Below, one piece after another: positions 1-6,599 of a stretch of DNA of 8,474 nucleotides; within the stretch, counting starts at the first letter, position 1, and the number at the start of each line of letters is the position of its first letter. A program made the position numbers and the translations under genes. The notes under the pieces are model-generated. The model worked only from the letters and a program-made list of their open reading frames with translations, had not been told where the DNA came from and did no database searches. Source of the stretch: DAOTYH01 sp034435015 (GTDB taxonomy: Bacteria; Chloroflexota; Anaerolineae; Aggregatilineales; UBA3940); NCBI GenBank assembly GCA_034435015.1, contig DAOTYH010000019.1, forward strand, positions 1 to 8,474, in the 5' to 3' direction.

Positions 1-153
1 GGGCCGAAGCGTCTGGCCAGTTCCTCAAGGGCTGCCTTTCAGCCACCGATACACTGTCGCTCGATCCCGTCCCGCCTCGCGGGCAATCGCCTCAACGGCA
101 ATCCCTTGCTTTCTCAATGCGTACGCCGCTCGAATCCGTGTTATACTGTCCAT
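1..153 (-). pseudogene. N-terminal fragment of a helix-turn-helix transposase, frameshifted and cut by the window edge
   Basis: Reading leftward from an ATG at 153-151 gives a 42-residue frame beginning MDSITRIRAAYALRKQG and ending in TGA at 27-25. The segment IAREAGRDRATVYRWLKG (about residues 23-40) is a clear helix-turn-helix of the kind found at the N-terminus of IS481/IS3-like and related transposases, where it binds the element's ends. After the stop, the +1 frame continues fluently as EELARRFG to the window edge. This shows either a one-base insertion in the CCC at about 28-30 or a programmed +1 shift at CCT TGA. The start is supported by GGAG at 162-159, five bases upstream. The catalytic domain is outside the window, so the IS family and activity cannot be decided. 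A stand-alone 42-residue HTH peptide is possible but less likely. Confidence 0.55.
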
Positions 154-155
154 CA

Positions 156-209
156 GCGCTCCGTGATTCTGTTGCTGGTTTTGTCTCTACAACTTTATCA
201 CGGAGTCGC
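156..209 (-). promoter_or_regulatory. Inverted repeat that can mask the ribosome site of the left transposase
   Basis: The arms 159-167 (CTCCGTGAT) and 197-205 (ATCACGGAG) are perfect 9-base inverted repeats. They extend to 12 pairs (GCG/CGC at 156-158 and 207-209) with one bulged base at 206. In the minus-strand transcript the downstream arm contains the GGAG that precedes the ATG at 153, so folding would hide the ribosome site. Only RNAs that start upstream of 209 would carry both arms. Some IS elements are known to use this arrangement to block translation from outside transcription. Alternatives are a repressor operator or part of a terminal repeat. Confidence 0.45.
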
Positions 210-288
210 ATTTTTATTGAGAATACTACGGAATCGTCACGCCGCGCAGGTACGGCTCTCGCCCGTTTGTGTCTTTACCCATACCTCG

Positions 289-316
289 TTGCAATGCTCC
301 CTGAGATGATTACAAT
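289..316 (+). promoter_or_regulatory. Sigma70-like promoter for xpt-guaA
   Basis: TTGCAA (289-294) and TACAAT (311-316) are separated by 16 bases, close to the -35 and -10 consensus. They lie 49 bases before the xpt start. No purine riboswitch core could be recognised between promoter and gene. The rest of the gap from 154 to 364 shows only the transposase leader hairpin. Confidence 0.55.
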
Positions 317-364
317 AGTCGGCGAGCTTCCAGCCCCTGTATATCTGCTGAGGAGATCAAGCCG

Positions 365-940
365 GTGAAGGAGCTCAAGCAATTGATTTTGTCTGAAGGG
401 AAGAACCTTGGCCATGGCATTCTCAAGGTAGATAGCATTCTGAACCATCAGATGTATCCTGCCTTGATGCTGAGTATTGGCCAAGAGATCGCGCGGCGTT
501 TTGCGGGTGAGCGCATCACACGCATTCTGACTGCTGAGGTGTCCGGTATTGGCCCCGCTCTCATGGCTGGGCTACAGCTTAACGTGCCGGTCGTTTATGC
601 CCGCAAACGCAAGCCGATCACCATGAAAGAGCCGGTCTATGTAGAGAGTGCACCATCTCATACGAAGGGCGGCGAGACTCTGTTGATGGTCTCACCAGAG
701 TTTCTCTCAGCCAGCGACCGCATCTTGATCGTGGACGATTTCCTTGCCAGCGGCAAGACTATTCATGCTCTGGCACGGTTGGTTCTCCAAGCCGGAGCGG
801 AGGTTGTGGGGGTAGCCTGTGTTGTGGAGAAGACCTTCGAGGGGGGGCGGGCTTTCCTCGGTGACTGTTGTGGTCGGATTGAGTCTCTGGTGGTGATCAC
901 CGACATGTCCGACGGCCGGATTATCTTTGCCGATGATTAG
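365..940 (+). CDS. xpt: Xanthine phosphoribosyltransferase
   Basis: This cytoplasmic purine-salvage enzyme joins xanthine to PRPP, giving XMP and pyrophosphate. The 191-residue product matches the family's usual length (about 190-195). The start KELKQLILSEG and the stretch KVDSILNHQ (21-29) are typical of Xpt. Asn27 and Lys156 (in VEKTFEGGR) correspond to base-contacting residues of the Bacillus enzyme. The PRPP-binding loop is ILIVDDFLASGKT (120-132), and SGIGPALMAGL (60-70) is the conserved loop near the active site. Translation starts at GTG 365, with AGGAG at 351-355 nine bases upstream. guaA follows after 32 bases, so the two are almost certainly one operon. Xpt makes the substrate that GuaA uses. 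Adenine and hypoxanthine-guanine phosphoribosyltransferases share the fold, but the N-terminal signature favours Xpt. Confidence 0.93.
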   Translation: MKELKQLILSEGKNLGHGILKVDSILNHQMYPALMLSIGQEIARRFAGERITRILTAEVSGIGPALMAGLQLNVPVVYARKRKPITMKEPVYVESAPSHTKGGETLLMVSPEFLSASDRILIVDDFLASGKTIHALARLVLQAGAEVVGVACVVEKTFEGGRAFLGDCCGRIESLVVITDMSDGRIIFADD

Positions 941-972
941 CGGCTGGCTCAGCCCATCTGAGGGAGGCAGTC

Positions 973-2529
973 GTGTTACATGATACCATTGTTGTGCTGG
1001 ACTACGGATCACAGACTGCCCAGCTCATTGCGCGCCGCGTACGTGAGATTGGGGTTTACAGCGAACTATTCCCTTGGAGCACTCCTGCCCAGCAAGTCTT
1101 GAGTCTGCGCCCACGAGGGATTATCCTGTCTGGCGGCCCGGCCAGCGTCTATGATCCGGGTGCCCCTGTTTTGCCAAGCTACGTGCTGGATTCCGGCCTC
1201 CCTGTGCTGGGCATCTGTTATGGGATGCAGTTGTTGACCCACACATTGGGGGGGCAAGTTGCTCCCTCCCAGACTCGGGAGTATGGTCCGGCTCTTCTGC
1301 ACGTTGAGGCCGAAAGTCCCCTATGGGCTGGTTTGCCGGCTGTGCTCAGCGTGTGGATGAGCCACGGGGATCGTATCGAGGTTCCTCCTCCCGGTTTTGT
1401 TCCGCTGGGACATACGGATAATTCCCCTGTGGCCGTAATTGGCGATCCGGTGCATCGGATTTTCGGCCTCCAGTTTCATCCTGAGGTCTCGCATACGCCG
1501 CGCGGTGTTGATATTCTGGCCAATTTTGTCCTTGGGGTTTGCGGCTGTACACCAGATTGGTGTCCTAGTTCCTTCATTGAGGAGGCTGTTGTCCGCATCC
1601 GCCAGCAAGTTGGTGATGGCCGCGTGTTGCTTGCACTCTCTGGCGGAGTGGATTCCTCAGTCGTTGCGGCTCTCCTGCATCGGGCTATCGGAGATCGTTT
1701 GATAAGCATCTTCATTGACCATGGATTGCTCCGTCAGGGCGAAGCTGAGCAGGTGATCCGTACCTTTCAGCAGACGTTGGGATTAAATCTAGTGGCTGTC
1801 AACGCTAGTGAGGATTTCTTAAGTGCACTGGCAGGTATAACAGACCCAGAGACCAAGCGCCATATCATCGGTGAGTTATTTGTGCGGACCTTCGAGCAAC
1901 AAGCCGCCCGCATTGCAAGCCGCTCCGACCCGATTGCCTTTCTTGCCCAAGGAACTATCTACCCGGATGTGATTGAGTCGGCTGCCCCCGACCGGCCCGG
2001 TGCATACCGCATTAAATCTCATCATAACGTGGCCGGCCTGCCTGAGGATATCGAGTTTGAGCTGGTTGAGCCGTTGCGCTACCTATTTAAGGATGAGGTG
2101 CGGCGTGTAGGCGAGGCGCTGGGCCTGCCGGAAGAACTGGTCTGGCGTCAGCCATTCCCCGGCCCTGGCCTTGCTATCCGATGTATCGGGGAAGTGACAT
2201 GGGAGCGGCTGGAACGTCTCCGTGCCGCTGATGCAATCTTTACCGATGAGTTGCGCTCCGCTGGGCTGTTGAAGGGGCAGACAGCGCAGGCATTTGCTGT
2301 GCTTTTGCCCACCCAAAGTGTGGGTGTGATGGGTGATCACCGTACCTACGCTGAAACCGTCGCTCTGCGAGCTGTGACAACCGATGACTTTATGACCGCT
2401 GACTGGGCGCGTCTGCCTTATGATCTGTTAGCTAGAGTAAGTCAGCGGATTGTTAATGAGGTGCAAGGGGTCAATCGTGTGGTCTATGACATCACGAGTA
2501 AGCCGCCTGCAACCATCGAATGGGAATAA
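973..2529 (+). CDS. guaA: GMP synthase (glutamine-hydrolysing)
   Basis: GuaA converts XMP, ATP and glutamine to GMP, the last step of guanine nucleotide synthesis, in the cytoplasm. The protein has 518 residues, close to the usual 510-525. The class I glutamine amidotransferase domain spans about residues 5-185. Its catalytic triad is Cys82 in GICYGMQ, His169 and Glu171 in QFHPEVSHT. The ATP-pyrophosphatase domain follows, with the PP-loop SGGVDSS at 223-229. The C-terminal dimerisation and XMP-binding domain contains QPFPGPGLAIR (393-403) and ends with TSKPPATIEWE. All key residues are present, so the enzyme should be active. The start is GTG 973, with AGGGAGG at 961-967 about five bases upstream. 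The 32-base gap to xpt suggests cotranscription. No convincing terminator follows the gene. Confidence 0.98.
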   Translation: MLHDTIVVLDYGSQTAQLIARRVREIGVYSELFPWSTPAQQVLSLRPRGIILSGGPASVYDPGAPVLPSYVLDSGLPVLGICYGMQLLTHTLGGQVAPSQTREYGPALLHVEAESPLWAGLPAVLSVWMSHGDRIEVPPPGFVPLGHTDNSPVAVIGDPVHRIFGLQFHPEVSHTPRGVDILANFVLGVCGCTPDWCPSSFIEEAVVRIRQQVGDGRVLLALSGGVDSSVVAALLHRAIGDRLISIFIDHGLLRQGEAEQVIRTFQQTLGLNLVAVNASEDFLSALAGITDPETKRHIIGELFVRTFEQQAARIASRSDPIAFLAQGTIYPDVIESAAPDRPGAYRIKSHHNVAGLPEDIEFELVEPLRYLFKDEVRRVGEALGLPEELVWRQPFPGPGLAIRCIGEVTWERLERLRAADAIFTDELRSAGLLKGQTAQAFAVLLPTQSVGVMGDHRTYAETVALRAVTTDDFMTADWARLPYDLLARVSQRIVNEVQGVNRVVYDITSKPPATIEWE

Positions 2530-2574
2530 GGGGCTGAGCTTACTGGTCAAGGCACGTCTTCGAGGAAAAGCTTA

Positions 2575-2604
2575 TTGACCTCCGTGTGTATTCTAGGGTA
2601 TAAA
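2575..2604 (+). promoter_or_regulatory. Sigma70-like promoter for the four-helix membrane protein
   Basis: TTGACC (2575-2580) and TATAAA (2599-2604) are separated by 18 bases, a strong match to -35/-10. They sit in the 105-base gap after guaA and 30 bases before the ATG at 2635. The -35 element is also one arm of a GGTCAA/TTGACC inverted repeat (2545-2550 and 2575-2580), which could be an operator. Confidence 0.6.
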
Positions 2605-2634
2605 GGCTGACAAATCATTGCGATGGAGGAATCT

Positions 2635-3030
2635 ATGCCAGGTAATTTCTCTCCTGCTCAACTGATCCCGCCTTTCCCCTTACATTGGACAACCATCCTG
2701 CATTACATTGTGATCCTAGCCGCTATTGCTATGCTGATGACCTCTGGGGATAAGGCGCCCATGTCCTTTCTTTTTGTCCTGGCGGCATTAGCCTTGCTGG
2801 CAGGGATTGATCTTTACTCACCACTGCTCAACGTGTCGCGTATCTTTGTCTTCCTGATCCGGTTTGGGATTTTCGGCATACCCGTCGTTTTGGCCGGGCT
2901 GGCGCCGACCGAACAGTCTCGATCGCTGGGGGTAGCTACCGCCATTATCGCCTTCCCTATTCTTGTCGTTACCTTCATTACCTGCCTATTAGGACCTCTG
3001 GGCGACCCCCGCATTGCGATCTGGTGCTAA
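2635..3030 (+). CDS. Small four-helix membrane protein of unknown function
   Basis: The 131-residue product is not recognised. It is strongly hydrophobic, with four predicted membrane segments at about residues 19-36, 43-64, 70-90 and 98-120, joined by short loops. The N-terminus is short and proline-rich (FSPAQLIPPFPLHW). Positive residues are few, and the protein ends in RIAIWC. No catalytic or metal-binding motif is visible, so an inner-membrane location is the only inference. An earlier in-frame ATG exists at 2623. The ATG at 2635 is preferred because GGAGGA (2625-2630) lies just four bases before it, whereas nothing resembling a ribosome site precedes 2623. The gene has its own promoter-like sequence and is followed by a strong hairpin, so it is probably a single-gene transcript, possibly with read-through from guaA. 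Confidence 0.75.
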   Translation: MPGNFSPAQLIPPFPLHWTTILHYIVILAAIAMLMTSGDKAPMSFLFVLAALALLAGIDLYSPLLNVSRIFVFLIRFGIFGIPVVLAGLAPTEQSRSLGVATAIIAFPILVVTFITCLLGPLGDPRIAIWC

Positions 3031-3061
3031 GGTAAGGGCAAGCTGACGGGTTGTACGAAAG

Positions 3062-3100
3062 CCTGAAGAAGACCTGTTCCAGACAGGTCTTCTTTTCAGG
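3062..3100. terminator. Bidirectional hairpin terminator between convergent genes
   Basis: AAGAAGACCTGT (3066-3077) and ACAGGTCTTCTT (3083-3094) form a perfect 12-base stem with a five-base loop. CCTG (3062-3065) and CAGG (3097-3100) extend it past a two-base TT bulge. It lies between the plus-strand membrane protein gene and the minus-strand ilvE, so it probably ends transcripts from both sides. The T-run is short, which is usual for two-way terminators. Confidence 0.75.
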
Positions 3101-3123
3101 TATGCCTTTGTCTAGTCACCGGA

Positions 3124-4074
3124 TTAGACGGCTGATACAGTCTGATAGACCGGCTGGCACCACTGACGGTACTTGTCCACACGCCCCATCACAACATTGA
3201 AGTAAAGCTCACGCAGGGCCTGCACTATCGGCCCCATACTGCCTGTACCAATTGGGCGATGATCCACCATCGTGATAGCCGCAATCTGAACACCCGTGCC
3301 ACAGAAAAAGGCCTCGTCAGCAAGGTAGACTTCTGTGCGGTCAATTTCGCGCTCGACTACTTCCAGCCCCATCTCCTCACGCATCAGTTGAATGACAGTA
3401 CGACGTGTGATCCCTTCGAGGATATTTGAGGTAAGCGGCGGTGTGTGAACAATGCCTTGCCGGATCAAGAAGAAATTCGCCGCACTGCCCTCCGATATAT
3501 GGCCGTCCTGATTCAGGACCAATGCCTCGTCAAAACCTGCCCGCTGGGCATCCGACTTGATCAGAGCCGAGTTGGCATAAGCTCCCGTGATCTTCCCGCG
3601 TGCTGGTATGCTGTTGTCATCAATGCGCCGCCATGAAGAGAAGGTCACATGGATACCCTCCTCGTTACGCACATAGCTACCGAAGGGAAGGGAAAACAGC
3701 GTCACATCGTATGACAAATCGTGCAGCTTCACGCCGATGACATTAGACTTGATGTACGCGATAGGCCGGATATAGATGTTGGTCTGCCATTTCTCCAGGC
3801 GCAACAGTTCAAGCAGGATTGCACTTAACTGCTCTGGTGTGTAGGGTAGATCAAAAGTCATCAGGCGGGCTGAGTCTAGAAAGCGGGAAAAGTGATCAAG
3901 CGGTCGGAATACAAAAAGCTGTTGCTCTTCTGGATTCCAATAAGCCCTGATCCCTCCAAAGGCCCCTGTGCCATAGTTGAACGTATGGTTCATCACACTG
4001 ACCGTAGCCCTCTCAAAAGGGACAAACTGCCCCTCAAAATAGGCATACTTGGGGAGCGTCTGAGGGAGCACCAT
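3124..4074 (-). CDS. ilvE: Branched-chain amino acid aminotransferase
   Basis: This class IV PLP-dependent transaminase interconverts leucine, isoleucine and valine with their 2-oxo acids, using glutamate/2-oxoglutarate, in the cytoplasm. The product is 316 residues, near the usual 300-310. Lys161, directly before ITGAYANS, aligns with the PLP-binding lysine. Arg64 in HFSRFLDSA and the CGTGVQI turn (258-264) fit the cofactor phosphate site, and Glu195 in ISEGSAANFF fits the glutamate facing the pyridine nitrogen. SNILEGITRRTVI (216-228) is a family hallmark. The ATG at 4074 is chosen because AAGGAGG (4084-4078) lies three bases upstream. The adjacent GTG codon at 4071 is six bases from it and could also serve. 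A longer frame from 4098 would place the ribosome site inside the gene. A terminator separates it from the SPFH gene. No clear promoter was seen in the short leader. D-amino acid transaminase and ADC lyase share the fold but fit less well. Confidence 0.95.
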   Translation of the reverse strand: MVLPQTLPKYAYFEGQFVPFERATVSVMNHTFNYGTGAFGGIRAYWNPEEQQLFVFRPLDHFSRFLDSARLMTFDLPYTPEQLSAILLELLRLEKWQTNIYIRPIAYIKSNVIGVKLHDLSYDVTLFSLPFGSYVRNEEGIHVTFSSWRRIDDNSIPARGKITGAYANSALIKSDAQRAGFDEALVLNQDGHISEGSAANFFLIRQGIVHTPPLTSNILEGITRRTVIQLMREEMGLEVVEREIDRTEVYLADEAFFCGTGVQIAAITMVDHRPIGTGSMGPIVQALRELYFNVVMGRVDKYRQWCQPVYQTVSAV

Positions 4075-4114
4075 GATCCTCCTTTGTGAAATACACACCG
4101 ACAGCGAGCACTGA

Positions 4115-4153
4115 GAAAACGAGGCAAGGGATACTAAGCCGGTATCCCTTGCC
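4115..4153 (-). terminator. Rho-independent terminator of the SPFH gene
   Basis: On the minus strand, GGCAAGGGATAC (4153-4142) and GTATCCCTTGCC (4134-4123) form a perfect 12-base stem with a seven-base loop. CGTTTTCTC follows. It starts 19 bases after the SPFH stop codon and sits upstream of ilvE, so it probably uncouples the two genes. Confidence 0.8.
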
Positions 4154-4172
4154 CTATGCCAGCTTCATGGGT

Positions 4173-5270
4173 TTATGGCTGAGTCTCAGGAGTCGGAGCG
4201 GGGATAGGCAGAGGGGTTCCAGTTGTCTGTGCGCCTGCCTGTTCCATCAGTTGTTGGATGTCAAACAGGAATGGGCTGTTGCTGGGGACGATGATCAGGC
4301 GAACTTGATCACCGAGCTGGCTGATGTACTGCCACTGGATCAGGTTGGGGTTTTCAGCCAGTATCTCATTGATCATGCGCAGTGCTTCGGCTTGAGCCTC
4401 AGCCCGGATGCGGATTCCCTCAGCTTCACCCTGCGCCGCAATAACGGAGGCATCAGCCTGCCCCTGTGCAGTGACGCGGGCCTGTTCAGCCTCCTGAGCG
4501 GCCTGCTGTACGCGGAAGGCGGCCTGCTGAGCCTGCTGTTCGGCGATCTGCTTCTGCTCGATAGCGTTGGTGAACTCCGGGGAGAAGGAGATGTCGCGGA
4601 TCAGCAGGTCTGTCAGAAGAAATCCCTCATTCTGGAGCTGAGTGGTAAGCCCATCAAAAATCTGGTTTTCCAGAGCGGCCCGGCCTCCGCTGTAGATTTC
4701 CTCCGCACTGTACAAGGAGACTACATTGCGGACCTCAGAGCGGGCTTGAGGAACAATGAAGGCTTCGAGGTAGCCATTGCGCCAGTTGCGGTGCACCTGA
4801 TTGATTTGGGCCGGGTCTAACCGGAAAATGACAGTGACGTCAAGGTTAATGGTCTGCCCGTCTTTAGAGATCGCCCGCACGGCGCTGTACGCGCCTACCT
4901 CGCCCTGCTGGTTGTAGCTGTCGGTCACACCGGCCATAGTCACACTCTGCTGGCCCACATCATAGACGATGACCTGGTCAACGAAGGGTATCACCCATGA
5001 AAGGCCAGGCTGAAGGGGTTCTCGGAGCGCCTGATCGCCGCGAGCGGTCTGGCGGAAGACTACCCCCACCTCATTCGGCTGGATGAGAACCAGCCCTGCA
5101 TTCAGAGGGATTAGAATAGCAGATACGATCAGCCCAACAGCTATAAGGGTAATACCGGGGCTGGTCTTACGCCCGCGTGAGGCGTTGATCGCGAGCAGTG
5201 CAACTCCTCCCCCGATGCCGCCCAGTACAAAGACAGCAATGAGAAAACTAAGTATCGCCTTAATTGCCAT
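4173..5270 (-). CDS. SPFH/band-7 (prohibitin-type) membrane protein
   Basis: The 365-residue protein belongs to the stomatin/prohibitin/flotillin/HflK superfamily, which forms large ring-like assemblies on membranes and often influences membrane proteases or lipid domains. Two hydrophobic segments at about residues 5-29 and 39-63 anchor it. The SPFH domain covers about 63-235, with IQPNEVGVVFR at its start and YSAEEIYSGGRAALENQI (187-204) typical of the family. A long coiled coil rich in Gln, Ala and Glu follows (about 236-305). A segment with LIIVPSNSPFLFD (325-337) comes next, then a proline/threonine tail PLPIPAPTPETQP. The start is supported by a GGAAGGAA stretch five to six bases upstream. 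The gene has its own promoter-like sequence and terminator. No NfeD-type partner, often found beside such genes, is in the window. The exact subfamily and role are not certain. Confidence 0.9.
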   Translation of the reverse strand: MAIKAILSFLIAVFVLGGIGGGVALLAINASRGRKTSPGITLIAVGLIVSAILIPLNAGLVLIQPNEVGVVFRQTARGDQALREPLQPGLSWVIPFVDQVIVYDVGQQSVTMAGVTDSYNQQGEVGAYSAVRAISKDGQTINLDVTVIFRLDPAQINQVHRNWRNGYLEAFIVPQARSEVRNVVSLYSAEEIYSGGRAALENQIFDGLTTQLQNEGFLLTDLLIRDISFSPEFTNAIEQKQIAEQQAQQAAFRVQQAAQEAEQARVTAQGQADASVIAAQGEAEGIRIRAEAQAEALRMINEILAENPNLIQWQYISQLGDQVRLIIVPSNSPFLFDIQQLMEQAGAQTTGTPLPIPAPTPETQP

Positions 5271-5316
5271 GTCAGTTCCTTCCTTCTCTTCTCACTCTTC
5301 TCAACTGATAGCAGAT

Positions 5317-5345
5317 TCTATATGACCGGTATGCGTCGTATGCAA
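5317..5345 (-). promoter_or_regulatory. Sigma70-like promoter for the SPFH gene
   Basis: On the minus strand, TTGCAT (5345-5340) and TATAGA (5322-5317) are 17 bases apart, in the 86-base gap between the HEAT gene stop and the SPFH start. A direct repeat GCATAC-GAC-GCATAC overlaps the -35 and the spacer and could bind a regulator. The spacing and near-consensus hexamers make this a good candidate. Confidence 0.5.
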
Positions 5346-5356
5346 AGTGACCAAGC

Positions 5357-6547
5357 TCAACTTGTCCAGCTTCTACGTACCAGAGCAAAAGACCATCCCT
5401 CGTTTCCTCTGGCTACTTGGTAAATCCAACCCCGCCCCATGAATGGCTCAAAGATACAGTCAAAGCTGACCAGCCCGCCTTCAATTACTGGAAGCGTAGC
5501 AGGGTAACTGATGGTAATGGATGCCCCCCGCCCTGTAAACATGCCGGGTCGGGGCGCTGGCGCTAGGCCCGCGGATGGTTGGGTAGTCAATTTCTGGAGC
5601 AAGGGGCCGTGCCAGCGGTATTCCCATAACCCTACAAACTCAGCCTTATTTTGCCTGAAGTCAGGTGGAGTGTCTCCTTCGTAGCGGCGTACAGTGATCA
5701 GGCATCTCTCAGGCACCCGCCCTTCACCCAAGAATGGGTCAAGCATAAGATGTTCAATCGCAATACGCACAATCAGGAATTGAAGCCATTCTTCGTCACT
5801 AGCTTTGAGTTGCCGATGTGCCCAGTAAACCGGGCTGAGGCGGTCGGGAGGGGGTTCTGGTATCTGGTCGGGCGGCATCATGAACTGCTCTGCCCGCTCA
5901 TCCATCAGCCCTAATGCCCACTGGGCCGCGTCACGTACTCGCACGTCCTCATCTTCGATCAGGTCTTCCAGCCGCTCCCGCTCTGTTTCTGAGCCGATCA
6001 CACCTAGAGCACGGGCCGCTACGGGGCGGAGGGCATGGTCTTCAAGCATCTCTAAGATTTCAGGTAGCACGCTCAGACGGCCGCAATTGGCCAGCGCCAT
6101 AATGCTCTCACCAAGCACCCGCTCGATCAGAACACGCCCAGCAGAAAAGCGGCTTTGCTGGTCAAGGTTCAACTTCTCGATGGCCTCATTGACCAGCGAG
6201 CGCAGGGCATCCACGGCCAGCTCGTTCGGGTGGGTATTCATCAGCCGGGCAGAGATAAGCCGCTGGCCCCAGTCGCCAGCACTAAGATAAGGGATCAGGG
6301 CTTCGGCCAACCCGTATCGATCCTGCGGCATGAACTTATATGCCAGCACCCGTAATGTTTCTAGCCCCTGACTGCCTGCAAGGCCGGGGTGCTCGCGCAT
6401 GTAGTCAATGACGGCATCCAGCGCTTCAGCCTCTCCGACAGCGGCCAGCCTCGTCAGGGCATCCTCTTGCTCCTGCGGCGTACCATAACGCAGGTCACGC
6501 AGGAGTTCGGCCTGCGTCCGGTATTCTGGGCTTGGTTGGTTCATCAT
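5357..6547 (-). CDS. HEAT-repeat protein with an unrecognised C-terminal domain
   Basis: The 396-residue, apparently cytoplasmic protein has no signal peptide or membrane segment. Residues about 10-220 are helical repeats of HEAT/PBS-lyase type, most clearly LRPVAARALGVIGSETERERL (173-193) and DVRVRDAAQWALGLM (201-215). Such repeats are usually protein-binding scaffolds. A proline-rich linker (MPPDQIPEPPPD, 224-235) leads to a domain at about 236-396 that I do not recognise. It has an Asp/Glu- and Trp-rich helical start (YWAHRQLKASDEEWLQF) and then a probably beta-rich part with several aromatics (FVGLWEYRWHG, GRGWIYQVARG). No catalytic motif is evident. The ATG at 6547 has a GAGGGGG site seven bases upstream. 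The next codon is also ATG. The gene begins 52 bases after icd on the same strand, so cotranscription is likely, but a functional link to icd is not shown. Confidence 0.82.
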   Translation of the reverse strand: MMNQPSPEYRTQAELLRDLRYGTPQEQEDALTRLAAVGEAEALDAVIDYMREHPGLAGSQGLETLRVLAYKFMPQDRYGLAEALIPYLSAGDWGQRLISARLMNTHPNELAVDALRSLVNEAIEKLNLDQQSRFSAGRVLIERVLGESIMALANCGRLSVLPEILEMLEDHALRPVAARALGVIGSETERERLEDLIEDEDVRVRDAAQWALGLMDERAEQFMMPPDQIPEPPPDRLSPVYWAHRQLKASDEEWLQFLIVRIAIEHLMLDPFLGEGRVPERCLITVRRYEGDTPPDFRQNKAEFVGLWEYRWHGPLLQKLTTQPSAGLAPAPRPGMFTGRGASITISYPATLPVIEGGLVSFDCIFEPFMGRGWIYQVARGNEGWSFALVRRSWTS

Positions 6548-6599
6548 ATCTTAGCCCCCTCAGTAAGGGCATGCTCCCTGATAGGGAAGAGCTACCCGA

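Noticed and set aside
154..364. Purine riboswitch before xpt
   Set aside because: Such an element is expected for xpt in Firmicutes, but the conserved core and loop sequences were not recognisable; a covariance search was not possible here.
2623..2634. Earlier ATG for the membrane protein gene
   Set aside because: No ribosome site precedes it, and the good GGAGGA lies between it and the ATG at 2635.
4086..4820. 244-residue plus-strand open frame opposite the SPFH gene
   Set aside because: It overlaps a well-supported SPFH gene on the other strand, crosses its terminator hairpin, has no ribosome site and shows no recognisable domain.
6553..6590. Short inverted repeats between icd and the HEAT gene as a terminator
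   Set aside because: Stems are only five to six bases, there is no T-run, and one overlaps the HEAT ribosome site; read-through is more likely.
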